Shown here piece after piece: positions 23,501-33,539 of a stretch of DNA of 64,000 nt. Source of the DNA: Nepenthes gracilis (lineage: Eukaryota; Streptophyta; Magnoliopsida; Caryophyllales; Nepenthaceae); contig BSYO01000005.1 of the NCBI GenBank assembly GCA_033239525.1, positions 25,092,519 to 25,156,518 of the forward strand, in the 5' to 3' direction. The notes beneath the pieces are model-generated. The model made no database searches, was not told the DNA's origin, and saw nothing but the letters and a program-made list of their open reading frames with translations. Position numbers and translations under genes: made by a program. Each line of letters starts with the position of its first letter. Positions within the stretch are counted from its first letter, which is position 1.

Positions 23501-26500
23501 TGATGACTTTGATTCATGGATCACTACCTCTTTACAATTTATATTAAATGGGGGCAGATTTGTTTGCTATTAAAGGGGAGTGTTATGAGACCTTATGACT
23601 GATGATAATATTTGTTCTAACATGTATTCAGAGATTATCTGGTGATATTTTATGAGGGAAAGTGATATAATGCTTTGATATTATGATGCAGTCCTCATTT
23701 ATATATTGATTGTGATACTTGATAAATTTACTTACTGTTGTTATTATCTAGTGTTAATGTAGTGTGTGATATGTATCTCTACAATGATATATATAATAGG
23801 TATTTTTCTAATATTATCTGTTTTATAGAAAAATACAATTAATATCATGTCTAATTGTTGAGGGTCTATTTATTTATAATGTTACAATCTCTAATAAGAT
23901 GGTAATAGAGCTTAATTTATATTGGAACTATGTTAGTAATTTCGTTATAAAATTATCAAAAGATTGTTAAATTTATTATATTAACTTATTTCTATTATAA
24001 AACTTAATTTTAATTGAGTTGTTTGAATATTTTTATTTATTAATGGTACTCAAATATGACTTAAGACAAACTCTTCTAATATGAAAATGATCAAATACAT
24101 ACATGCAAATTTGGAATTGTGAGGCTACACATAAGAGATGCATGAAAGGTACACAAGTGCAATTAATAGGGCTCCACAAATAAGCGCACATAAATCAAAC
24201 TCATGTGCGCTAGTGTTCAAATATCAGCATAGGTCTTTTGCCAATTCTATGTTTCTAACTAGAGTTTTCAACCACAGATATTTCTTTCATTTCATTAACC
24301 AATATTGAAAGAAATAAAAACTTAAGACCTACAGAGAAAAATGAAAAAACCTCTTTTATTGTATGTGATTTGGAAGATTGATTTTCTCATCTCAAAATTC
24401 TTATATAATTATCAAACACTTGTTCCAACCCTATGCTTTTGAAATTTCTTAGTAGCTTAAATGTTAGAGTTTTAATAGTGGTGCACATTCCCATGAAAAT
24501 AAAATAAAGTCCATAAAAATTTTAGAAAGCATTTGATTTCATTTGTAGGAAGCAAACAGAATGAGTTTTTGATAAAAATCTCTTATTAAAAGTAAATCTA
24601 CTAAGACTTAATATATTTATATGTTATGGTTTGTAAGTTAATTTTTATTACTAGATTTACTTTGATGAGCTTTAAAAGTTTGAAAGATTTTACTAAATAA
24701 TTATTTGGTTCTTGATATTTTATTATTATTATATCATATATTAATTTATTGTATGTTCTTTATTTATAATTGATATTGATAATACTGAATAAGTAAAATT
24801 AGTGATTTGTGTCCATAATACTTAAAAATAAATATTTTTTATATGAATTGAATATTTATAAAATTGGTATTATTGTATCATTAAATGATCTAGATTGTAG
24901 TTAACTAATACTACCCAATTCTTTAATAAGAGAAAATATCTTTTGATATTTTTATATAATATAATATTTACCTATCCATATATTTTTATATTAAATTGAT
25001 AATTAAAAAAAATGGATAAAATGGCGTTCCTGAGGGGGGAAAAATATTTATTGACTTACCCGACAGCGGTAGAATGTGTGCCAACAATCTGGCCCTCAGC
25101 ATCCTGCAACAAATAGCACATGGCGCCATGGTAAACTCCGACCTCCCCTTTAGAGAGGGATGCTGAGTGCTTGCTGGTTTCTAGTCCGAAGCCGGCAGCA
25201 TCAATGCCGATCAACCTCACGTCTTCATCACATATGAATTCATGAAACAAACCTATTGCGTTGGATCCACTCCCCACGCACGCAAGCAGAACTGCTGGCT
25301 TTCCGCGCCATTTCTGCATGGCTTGCCGTCTTGTTTCTTTTCCGATCACGGACTGAAACTGGCTGACGATGGTCGGACATGGGTGCGGTCCGACCACGGT
25401 GCCCGGCAGGTAGTAGCTGGTCTCTAGGTTCTCAACCCATGCTCTGATTGCCACCGAGGTAGCATCCTTGAACTTTCCATCCACTGGCTTGACCTAATTG
25501 ATCGTGGTTGATAGCATAATCACTCAGTAATAACCATTGGAAAAAAATATGTTAGAATACTTCCGTAAGGACGATTAGACAAAATGTTTCAATGGGTAAT
25601 CGCCAGCATTGACTTATTTTTTTTCAATTCAATGAACTGGGTTATCTCTAATCAGAGTGCCTTTGAAGTTATTTATGGCTGAGAAGCCATTAAATTGCAA
25701 ATGTTTTTACTTTTAAGTTGATACCTATTGGTTATGGATCATTTTCATGTGGGCCATTTTCACTTGACGTTGCGGGTGAAGGCAAATACTCTCACCATAT
25801 GATGAAGGCTTGAGCTATTCTTGTTTGGCACTCGAGGCGCACTTTTCGATAGCATTGTGCTTGATCTTTGCCTGAATTGTGCTCGAGCTAAAATTCTAGA
25901 ACTTGTGCACTTGATTTGCGGCCAAATGGTGCTCGAGTGTGACTTGCACCTGATTTGCGCTCGACGAGGACTCAAGCGTGGGCCGGTTTTTATAAAACAT
26001 GCACTTTGTGTTTTAGGGTTGTTGGATCAGTTTTGAGCGCCGTTTGTGAGAGAGAAAAGAAGAAAAAGAAAGAGAAGAAGGAAAATAGGAAGATTTGAGC
26101 TTTCGGTTGGGTTTCGAATCAAGTTTAAGTCTCCACCAATCACACGTTTGAAGTCCTTGCTGCTGAGAAGAACTTTTGTCAGGTTTTATCTCTACCATTT
26201 CACTTTATATTTCTTGTACGGGCTGTTTGAAATAATAGATTGAGACATTTGAGATTTATAGTTTGTATAATCGATAAACTGGTATTAGTGAAAAGATTCA
26301 AACTTAGTGTTCTGTGATTTTTCTCCCTCATTCAATAAGGAGTTTTTCATATAAAAATCTTATCTTTATTACTTTTTATCAATTGTTGTGTGTTTGGTAT
26401 CGCTTATTTTGTATTTTCTTGCTATTCAAATACGTAGTCAATTCCTAACAATACCAACGACTATGAACCCAGTAGCAGGTTTTCGACAATGGTGGTCGTT

Positions 26501-29500
26501 GTCCAGCCCTACTAGGAATTACTAAATCTCACTAGAATTAACTATTTATACTTATATGATAATATGTTTATGAACAATATCGACGAATATTTTGAAACAA
26601 GTTTTCGTGTTATTTATATTTACAGTCTAATAAGTTTTAATTAAGACTGGAAAGCCGGCACACAGCTGCACACAGACACACAGAAGAAAAGAAAAAGGAA
26701 GAAGATAGTAATTAATTACTTGAGCGCCCAGCAATTTCATTAGCAGCACATTTGAGGATTGTCTCTCCATATCTTGAGAGCCCATGAAGATGGTGCAGTC
26801 AAGAGAGAGCTTAGCGCAGGAGGCGGCGGTGGCCACCCCATGTTGGCCTGCGCCGGTGGCGGCGATGATGCTCTTCCTGCCTAGGCGTTTGGCAAGCATC
26901 GCCTGTGCGATGGCGTTGTTGATCTTATGCGCACCACCATGGTTGAGATCTTCCCTTTTCAGATAGATCTCTGGTCCATAGCCGTTGCCATCCTTGTGAT
27001 AATTTGTTAGGCTTTGGGCAAAGTATAGAGGTGTTTCCCTTCCCACATAGTCCTTGAGTGCTGCTTCAAGCTCTTCCTGCACTAACACAAGAAAATAATA
27101 ATTAACTTAATATCTCACTTGGCATCAAGAAATTAAAATAAAAATTTTAAAATTATTGTCAATAAAAAAATTAAGAATATTCATATTTTTACCTGCTTGA
27201 TTTCTCAATATCCGCCATCATAAAACTGTAGTGTGTAGGATCGAGAAATTAATAGTAAAAAGTGATTGAATAATTCGTTTTCACAGATTTGAAAAGAATA
27301 AAGTATTTTACAATTGCCTTAAAGATTAAACTTCATCATGAGATACTGATTAAAGCTCATTCTAATTTCAGAAAAAAAGAAATTTTTACTAGGACTCTTT
27401 GTGAATTTTTTTTTACCTTTGCCTCTCTAATATTGCTTATATATATATATATACATTGGAAATTTTAAAGGAAAAGTTTGAGGTAAAATGTTTTTAAAAT
27501 ATAATTTATTTTTAGATAAAATTAATTTCATTGAATCTCTTTTTAATCAAGTTGCTTTGCTGTAGATTGAGGGCAGATGTATATTTATTATAAAAGGAAA
27601 AGTAAGAAGTGACAGCGGGACCTATATATTGGTGGGCATTAAATTTTACCTTTTAGTTTAATAGAAGCATTAATTTGAGGTTTATAAAACTTATGGGTGA
27701 TAAATTTATATATATATATATACACATATGTAATTTTATTATTTTATATATTTTATCCTCAACAATAATTTTCTAATTTATCATTAATTTTTTTTCAAAT
27801 TTTAATTTTAAACTAGTTAAAATTAGTCTAGATTGACTATATTTTAAATTATATTACAGTACAGACATCGTGTTTAGCAGTTCTAAAAGGTAGAAAAATC
27901 AAATCAAAAAATCTATTTTATAATTTGTTAGAATTTTTTTTATTGACAAATCACGTAACAAAGTGTTATACTTTTTAGTCATTTTCATAGATTTTAAGTG
28001 TTTTTGTGACTCGGTGATTGATGTGTGCCCGATGACTATTTGAACGAGATTTTGGCCTGGTGATAGAGAAAAGAGGACTGCGGCGTCATATATGAAAGTG
28101 ATAATTTTTTAAAATATTTTTAAAAGTTATTAAATTTAAAATTTAACCGTTTATATTTTAAAAAAAATAAAAAAGATATATTTTTATATATAAAAATATG
28201 ACATGTTGGATTTCAAATCTAACGACACCGCTAACATCAGGGACCCTACGACATCCATACATGTCACAGCACACCATGTTATGGTGCGAGATGGCTGCTT
28301 AAACATATTACCATTCCTAAACAAGATAACCTCGAGACGGAAAGTTAAATTACAAATATCCTCAAGCGAGTTGTAGGTGACTGATGGAACATTAGCTCAA
28401 GTGGATCAAATGCATTGTTATTTTTGAAGATGAACCGCAAGATACCTATTCAAGCACAAATTAGTTTCAGCCACTACCCACGTATCTGATTTGACTATTT
28501 ACTGCATGTAGAATACTCGACTTCCAAAACCAATGAGGTAGAGACAATGATCTAGGTCCGATAATGTTGAGAGTGTTTTATGGGCGATCTAGATTTTTAA
28601 AGCACATTGAGAGTATTATATTTGTAAGAGTTACTAATCTTTTAAGAGATATTTTTATTTGATCATGTATTAGTGAAAGCTTTTTAAGAGATATACATTA
28701 GGTATATCTTTACTTAATGTATGGTGAGCTAAATTTCTAGTAGATTTATCTATTCTAAATGTAAAATGATTAGAAATTTCTTTTTTTCGAACTTATTGGT
28801 TCTTAAATTTTTTTCTTTCATTAATAAGATTATATATTATTTATATTCTGATAAATTTTTAATTATCTTATTATGACTGTAATTATTCTATTATAGGCTC
28901 ATGTGAAGAAGATGTAGGTCTTGACAATGAATTTTTAGATTTTTTTTGTTATTTATACCATGCAGTATTAAGATATAACGATAAAAAATTTTTTTCATAC
29001 TATAAACATACTATATAGGATAAAATTTAAGTATAAATTTTTAAAAGAAAAAGCAACAATTGAAAAGAAAAAAAAAAATTTAAAGAATATGCTTATAGCA
29101 TATTTCCCTGCAGGCAAAGTTGCAGCTAGTAGTTCTTATTTATTCAGTCCACGTCTTTATTAATGCATCTTTTAGCATGTATTTTTATTCTTAAACTTCT
29201 ATTTGTTTTTGTTTTTTTACATAAAAAGTACTTTATAATCAACTGAAATATAAATTAGGTATTATAATTGAAAAAAAAGGGTTAAAATCTTGGTTAAATG
29301 TTGTTGGGTCTTGCAGAATCTTAATACATGGGTAAGCTTAGAAACAAAGGTTAGAATTCATTTGCCCATGGAGCATAAAATGGGTCAACACCATGAGGTC
29401 CATAGGAGGCGGACTGAGATCAAAAATCTAAATCCAATTAGAAGGATTTGGTGGCTTGAGAGAACTGAGTAATAACAGATGGGTCTAGACAGACATTAAT

Positions 29501-30806
29501 TATAAAAAATTTATATGACTTGCAGTCAATCCTCACACAATCACATTTCAATTGCTTCCAGATAATTTCTATGGCTAAAATCTCATATCTTCACTTATAT
29601 AAAAATATGTGAATAGATTTAATAGATAATGATAACTTATAACATTTATTGAAATAAAATCATTCATAGAAGATAATGCCTCCTAAAATTACTATAAAAA
29701 GTAAACCCCGCTCTCGATAGTGGAGGAGAGGGTTTTCCGCAAAATTTTAAAAAAATTATAATAAAAAGAACACTTTTAAAAATTAGAAATGGATTTTATG
29801 AAATCTTGCCCTCTAACCACATTATACATATACTATTACTTTAGACTCAATCTCTTCATTTTCATTTTTCATAACTTAAATTTTGTAGATGTCAAAATTT
29901 ATTTGAATATCAAAAATATTTTAAGGAGTAAGTCCTACATTCCTTCAAAATAGATGTTTTATTTGTGATGTCTAAAATTTAGATATAAAATTTAAATGTC
30001 AAATTTAAGTCTTTTTAAGCAGATTATAAATCTTAAATATGTATTAATTATTTGTCTTCTCTAACAAAAAGGATTTTTTTATCCCTAATAAAAGTCAAAT
30101 TGGTCCTTAATTTTTTTCCAATTAAGTAATCAATTGCTTTCTCTCTTTTTTAATTCTAATCTTACTTTTTATTTTCATATCAATTATATTATGTGTAAAA
30201 AAATCAAATTATCATATTATGAGCCATATATTAACATATACATGATGCCAAAAATTCTAAAATTATAAAATTTAAAATAAAGTCAGTTTCAGAATTTATA
30301 ATACAATAATTCGTGATAAAATTGTACGTTAAATAAAATCATTACACCAAAACAATGTGTTATGTTATAACAATCGGACTGAATAAAAAATATCATTAAA
30401 AAACATAGGGATTGAGAATAAATTAAATATTTTATTTTTGAGATAAATTATTTGTTTAAAATAGAAAATTACAAACCCGAAAATAAGCATCGTCCATGGC
30501 CAGGTAGAACTCAGCTTCAAGGTGGGCTAAACTTGTCATCAGTGTCTCAGGCACGTACTTACCTCCAAACCTCCCAAAATTTCCACCACTTTTAACCAGA
30601 ATTTCTTCAGGCAACCGCGACCTCCGAACAGCATCACGAGCCAACGCCACCATCTCCCCACCAACAGCCGCATGTTCTTGGGTGGCGCTGCCTCCGCAGC
30701 ACTTGATAAATGACGGAAACAGGCATCTCTTGAAGGCCGTTGCCGAAGTTTCAGACGTTGGAAAACACTTTCCATGAACGAAAGAAGATTGGAGGCTGCG
30801 TGCCAT
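2328..30806 (-). CDS. TSB: Tryptophan synthase beta-like protein, five-exon gene with a 21-kb intron
   Basis: Exons 30806-30477, 27076-26720, 25493-25060, 3664-3570 and 2533-2328 join through GT-AG introns with compatible phases (0, 0, 2, 1) into 473 codons plus TGA, the usual length of plant TrpB. TrpB is the PLP enzyme that condenses indole with serine to make tryptophan in plastids. The first 60 or so residues are Ser/Arg-rich and acid-poor, like a transit peptide. Visible motifs: [24 protein letters not shown] (PLP lysine at residue 161), TGAGQHG, GSGSN phosphate loop (303-307), LEASHA (glutamate 421) and SGRGDKD (447-453). Three core positions differ from the family: Ala183 where a catalytic Glu is usual (Salmonella E109), Ser304 in the glycine loop, and Glu376 for Asp305. 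It may be a divergent TrpB paralogue rather than the housekeeping enzyme. Introns 2, 3 and 4 carry transposons. Confidence 0.88.
2640..3440 (+). mobile_element. LTR-like relic, copy A, in TSB intron 4
   Basis: The stretch resembles a Copia LTR: a U3-like part with GCTCGGGC and CACTCGAG motifs, a purine-rich block near 3000, then a TTTTTACGTTAAAAATCATTGTAC segment and a GGGGGATTCGGGTTTGTTC end. The right half matches copy B around 6600-6697 plus 12176-12475. Ends and target duplication were not resolved. No coding capacity. Confidence 0.5.
3570..3664 (-). CDS. TSB: TSB exon 4
   Basis: 95 bp, residues 374-405 plus one base. The acceptor is tactttgcag|G and the donor ATG|GTAAGC. It encodes [20 protein letters not shown], which follows exon 3 directly in every TrpB I know, so no exon is missing from the giant intron. 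The family aspartate in L-D-[FY]-P is Glu here. Confidence 0.88.
3665..6080. other. Intron 3, distal part, unassigned
   Basis: AT-rich DNA with some GC-richer patches (4600-5450) that look like old transposon sequence. No protein, RNA gene or element terminus was recognised. Confidence 0.5.
6087..6194 (+). pseudogene. Orphan gene-start fragment, 35 codons
   Basis: After a purine-rich leader (GGAGAGAGAGGAACAACA) an ATG opens a 35-codon frame beginning [14 protein letters not shown] and ending DTCH-TGA at 6194. Leader, start context and near-even base composition look like the first exon of a plant gene, unlike the AT-rich surroundings. Retroelement-like sequence begins shortly after. I do not recognise the protein. 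It is on the opposite strand to TSB, inside its intron. It may be a captured or truncated gene, or chance. Confidence 0.35.
7569..8552 (+). repeat. 5' LTR of the gag-only element
   Basis: 984 bp, from TGTTAGAGAC to TGCTTTTTCA. The U3-like part is rich in the palindrome CTCGAG (four copies between about 7670 and 7770). The end segment has TCTAGATACTAAATATCC and TTTACGTGTATTGG, shared with the reverse solo LTR at 15090-15950. Confidence 0.85.
8555..8565 (+). other. Primer-binding site (initiator tRNA-Met type)
   Basis: TGGTATCAGAG three bases after the 5' LTR. This is the usual Copia primer site, complementary to the 3' end of initiator methionine tRNA. Confidence 0.85.
8596..10341 (+). pseudogene. 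Copia-type gag polyprotein with three in-frame stops
   Basis: One reading frame of 581 codons runs through the whole stretch with no frameshift, broken by TAA 8953, TGA 9064 and TAA 9529. The N-terminal part ([17 protein letters not shown]) is the UBN2/DUF4219-type gag domain of plant Copia elements. A zinc knuckle at about 9463 reads C-x2-C-x4-Y-x4-C, so its histidine is lost. A second at about 10171 ([14 protein letters not shown]) is intact. A Glu/Lys-rich middle part could form a coiled coil. Gag would package element RNA in a cytoplasmic particle. Confidence 0.8.
10342..10841 (+). other. Untranslated 3' interior and polypurine tract
   Basis: Non-coding, with several GGGGGAG blocks near 10389, 10414, 10485 and 10510. 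AAAGGGGGAGAT directly precedes the 3' LTR and is the plus-strand primer. Confidence 0.7.
10842..11886 (+). repeat. 3' LTR of the gag-only element
   Basis: 1,045 bp, from TGTTAGAGAC to GCTTTTTCA. It carries eight CTCGAG palindromes between about 10949 and 11155, against four in the 5' LTR. The length difference comes largely from this GC-rich block, so the two LTRs have diverged by indels as well as point changes. Confidence 0.85.
12481..13680 (+). pseudogene. Exon-like fragments, unrecognised
   Basis: Short open stretches with coding-like composition stand out of AT-rich DNA: about 12531-12686 ([15 protein letters not shown]...), about 13173-13268 ([13 protein letters not shown]...), about 13312-13374 ([15 protein letters not shown]..., preceded by TATGTCAG and followed by CAG|GTTTTT), and about 13531-13653 (...[16 protein letters not shown]...). 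They share the strand of the orphan start at 6087 and could be later exons of the same broken gene. I recognise no family. All are short enough to be chance. Confidence 0.25.
14050..16340 (+). mobile_element. Unclassified repeat, copy 1 (interrupted by a solo LTR)
   Basis: Resembles 33540-34950: both open with a CTCCATTG...CATTATC/CTTGATTA segment and close with a TATTATTGTATTGAGTGTTG-like segment and a TCTAGATTAGTGTAAATGG-like end. Without the inserted LTR at 15090-15950 it is about 1.4 kb, close to copy 2. Within it, 14340-14420 and 14800-14880 are diverged duplicates. Nature unknown, perhaps an old LTR. Confidence 0.4.
15090..15950 (-). mobile_element. Copia-type solo LTR, reverse orientation
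   Basis: On the minus strand it begins TGTTAGGTATATTTTTAG at 15950 and ends ...CATCCTTCTCCTTTTTCA at 15090 (861 bp). It shares its start with the solo LTR at 6698 and its TACGTGTATTGAG segment with the gag-only element. The flanks GCACT (15085-15089) and GTACC (15951-15955) differ by two transitions and may be a worn target duplication. It sits inside the repeat at 14050-16340. Confidence 0.7.
16341..17748. other. Intron 3 middle part, unassigned
   Basis: A purine-rich block near 16690-16790 resembles a retroelement leader. The rest is AT-rich. No coding signal. Confidence 0.45.
17749..19749 (+). mobile_element. Gypsy-type solo LTR, 2.0 kb, target duplication ATTGT
   Basis: Begins TGATGAGTCCAGTATTG and ends CTCGGGACCCAATA, flanked by ATTGT at 17744-17748 and 19750-19754. 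Start and end match the LTRs at 39308-40212 and 54443-55416 (TGRTGRGTCCA start; CTCCCTAATCCGTACAACAA near the end). It is twice as long as those, mainly because of internal GC-rich repeats. No primer site or gag follows, so it is a solo LTR. Short open frames inside it are chance products of GC-rich repeats. Confidence 0.8.
19135..19470 (+). repeat. About 51-bp tandem repeat inside the solo LTR
   Basis: About seven diverged units, each with a core like GAGCCACCCTTTAGCCGGGC followed by GCACCCTCGGAACTCAATCC. Cores occur near 19148, 19197, 19249, 19298, 19350, 19400 and 19451. Confidence 0.75.
19755..25059. other. Intron 3 proximal part, unassigned, with a GC-rich island
   Basis: Mostly AT-rich. 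The part around 22350-22900 is GC- and TCC-rich on the plus strand and then grades into a CT-rich tract (22920-23060). It looks like an old LTR or other repeat, but no termini, primer site or domain was found. Open frames there are low-complexity. Confidence 0.45.
25060..25493 (-). CDS. TSB: TSB exon 3 (phosphate-loop exon)
   Basis: Residues 230-373 plus two bases of codon 374. The acceptor is caattag|GTC and the donor GG|GTAAGT is near-perfect. It holds [15 protein letters not shown], the PLP-phosphate loop written GSGSN instead of GGGSN, and [13 protein letters not shown]. The next exon lies 21.4 kb further along the minus strand. Confidence 0.9.
25550..26450 (+). mobile_element. Probable Copia-type solo LTR in TSB intron 2
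   Basis: The ends are the inverted pair TGTTAG (25550) and CTAACA (to 26450). Inside are CACTCGAGG and GTGCTCGAG motifs like those of the gag-only element, a purine-rich block at 26045-26095 and a TTTTTCATATAAAAATCTT segment common in Copia LTRs. No clear 5-bp target duplication (AAATA against ATACC). It takes up about 900 of the 1,226 bp of the intron between exons 2 and 3. Confidence 0.6.
26720..27076 (-). CDS. TSB: TSB exon 2 (PLP-lysine exon)
   Basis: Residues 111-229, between acceptor gtgcag|GAA and donor CAA|gtaatt, phase 0 at both ends. It holds [23 protein letters not shown] with the PLP lysine, and TGAGQHG. The residue before TGAGQHG is Ala, where the family has Glu. The ERQ arginine that pairs with Asp305 in the bacterial enzyme is kept. 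Confidence 0.9.
27077..30476. other. TSB intron 1
   Basis: 3.4 kb of AT-rich sequence with short TA runs (27437, 27707). A patch near 28200-28600 is less AT-rich and may be transposon debris. No coding signal. Confidence 0.55.
30477..30806 (-). CDS. TSB: TSB exon 1 (transit peptide and start of the TrpB fold)
   Basis: Residues 1-110. The start ATG at 30806 lies in a good plant context (aaccATGgc) and a TATA box sits about 95 bp upstream. The exon holds the presumed plastid transit peptide, then [15 protein letters not shown], the conserved beginning of TrpB. It ends in phase 0 at CGG|GTTTGT. Confidence 0.88.
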
Positions 30807-30898
30807 GGTTACACAAAATAAGAGAGCGACTTTATCTAATCTTTGTTAGATGTGCGAGGGAGGAGAGGTTATATGTTCTGAAACTTAGCAAAAGGCCG

Positions 30899-30906
30899 TA
30901 TTTATA
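30899..30906 (-). promoter_or_regulatory. TATA box of the TSB gene
   Basis: TATAAATA on the minus strand, 93 bp upstream of the start codon, consistent with a leader of about 60 nt. Confidence 0.6.
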
Positions 30907-33539
30907 AATGTAGATTTGCTGAAAAACAATGACAAAATTAATTAAAAAAAAAACAAAAAAGTGGATAAGTCAAAATGTGTGGAGTTGTTTCATAATAGAT
31001 GACGTTTGGGAAAGTAGGTCCTAAACGGGCCCTACCCCTATTTACATTTTGAATGTATAATATGATTCTATCAATTAGAATTTAATATTTTGGATTGGTT
31101 CTATATTTATTTTAATTGGTATGAGATTCATTAAAATCAATAAATACCATGTCCTTTAACATGTGGTAAAGTAATAATTGATAAGATAATAAATGCTTAT
31201 ATTATACATTAGAAAATGATCTCTTGCAAGTTATTGGTAATGCTTATATTACTTACTTAGATAATAAGAAATCTCATGTTTTGGATCTCCAAGAGAAGGT
31301 TTTGAGGTGCAAAATTAGCCTGATGGGATTCTATGGAACCATCAAACTAAAGGTGAAGTGACTTGCTGAGTTTGATGATGATATGAAAGAAAATATCCAC
31401 ATTTATTTGATAACTAAGGTACATATTATGAAATAAAATTCTTTTAAAAAGCAATCATTTAGCACCCCAATTTTCTATTTTAGATTAAGTAAAAATATAA
31501 TAAAAAATGATCATTAATTATAGAAATTAATATGTAAATAATATTTTTTAAAACTAATAATTTACACTTGAGTTAAAACTAATATTTTGGCGGGCATGGA
31601 CGAATTAGTTTTAAAAAGTTGGCCTAGGGACATTTTGCTAATTCTTTCTATTTCAATCGATTTTTCTATAATTTAGTGAATTAATTGTTAAGGACAATTA
31701 TACTTGCTATATGTTTATATTGTGTTATATTATTATATTTTAATTAAATTAGTTGAAAGGATAAATTAGTGAATAGTGCTAATCCTAAGTTTTTACACGT
31801 GGAAACCCTAATCTCCCTAAACCGTAGCGGGTGCACCTAATTGGTAGACCTACGTACCTCCTTATCCTTTTGATGTAGTATCCTAATTAGGTATGGTTTT
31901 CTTAGCAAATTTGTAGAGGGATTTGGGAGGCAACACTTTGGTGATTTAGAAATTTATATTGAACTCTAACTTCTTTCCATGTGCACCCCAGCGGGCACCA
32001 TCCCCTCTCCCTTGTGAAACCCTAATTTTCTTCAGTAAGCTAATATTTGAGGAAGGAAAGGGCAGCTTTCGGAGGGAGTTAGTGGAGCCTTTTTGCTGAA
32101 TTTTGAAGGAGACAAAGAGAGACTAAACACTAAATCCTAGCTCTTAATTCACTGACCCTTCGAAGCCTTTATTTCCTCTTGGCTTAACTTCCTTGTGTCG
32201 CCACCCTAGACAGAAAAGAGAAGTTTAATTTCTTGCTAAAGGAGGAAAAAGAAGAGGTGTCATGAAGAAGAAAAGAAGAGAAGAAAGGAGATCTAATCAA
32301 TACAAGACAAAATTCCATACTCTTTGACAATCTACCATTTCTTCTCTATTTGAATAATCTTCATTTGTTTTATGTATGTTTTTATTTGAACAATTGTATA
32401 TATCATATCTCTTTTTATCATCCGTTTTGAATCCATTTATAAATTTCATCCAATCATGGATGAATTGTCTTTGAGACCTCTTTTGTACTCTTGAATTCGT
32501 GATATAATTTTTATATTTTCTAGGATGAAAAATTAGGCTTTTCTTCATCCAAAATATATGTTATGCCATAGTTTGAGGGTGGACGAATGCTCTTCATGTC
32601 ATGTTATTGGATGGTATGTTTAATGTTGAAAAATTAAAGCCTTTATTGTTTAATGCCACATGTTTGATGTCATGAAAAATATCATATTAGCCGTGGGTCT
32701 ATTGAGGTATATTAGAGCCAAAAATATTATTTTTGCATGATTAATTGATGGTATGTGGTAAATCTCTATGCCTCCTAATGTAGAAGGAAATATGAATGTA
32801 AATAAAAATATTTAGATATGAGATCCAAGTGGCCGAGCACTTAAGTGGATTTGTAGGCTTAAAAGAGTAATTTTTCATGTGTATGATAAGATTTTATGAA
32901 CCTTTAAAGACCTTTATGGTCGTATAACTGATTGGATATGTTGGATTAGAGAGTTAAATTCTATATTGTAAAATGTTTATGACTTGATCTACATGGTGTT
33001 TGATTTTGTGTGAGAGCCGTATTTGAACATTAAGGCTTATCTTGAAGTAGATCTATAGATCTATGTGCAAAATTGGTCTATTCTGCCAATATACTTGGGT
33101 TAATATATTGTAGGTGGCCTTAGTGTTATGTGCTATGAATTATATTATGATTGCTATTCATTTTGATGAGAATTAATATCAACATTTGAACGTTGTGAGA
33201 AGTAGTATTCTAATGCCAAGCTTTTAGGGTAGTTTTGAGAGTGCTGTCATATTTGAGTTGTAATAATATAATTTGGGGTTTTATATTTATTTAATGGACT
33301 TTAACAGTAGAAAGAGAGTGGTTCGAATGGACTGAGAATTAGCTTCTTAAGGATTAGAGTCCGACATTTAATACGATTTGCAAGCTCACATTTGAGTGCC
33401 AGAGTGGCAGATTGGGAAGATTAGTCCAAATCTTAGACATGAGACCTCTAATGATGAATTCCACTATAGAGTTAAATTAAGAGGAATTTAGAAAACTTAT
33501 AGAGGATGCTACTTGTTGAGTACATAGGTGTATTCGGGT
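30907..33539. other. Gene-free DNA upstream of TSB
   Basis: No gene recognised. A slightly GC-richer part at 31790-32250 (ACACGTGGAAACCCTAATCTCC...) may be the start of an old retroelement of which 33540-34950 is the tail. Confidence 0.45.

Noticed and set aside
25242..25427. Plus-strand open frame across TSB exon 3
   Set aside because: Shadow of the minus-strand coding exon.
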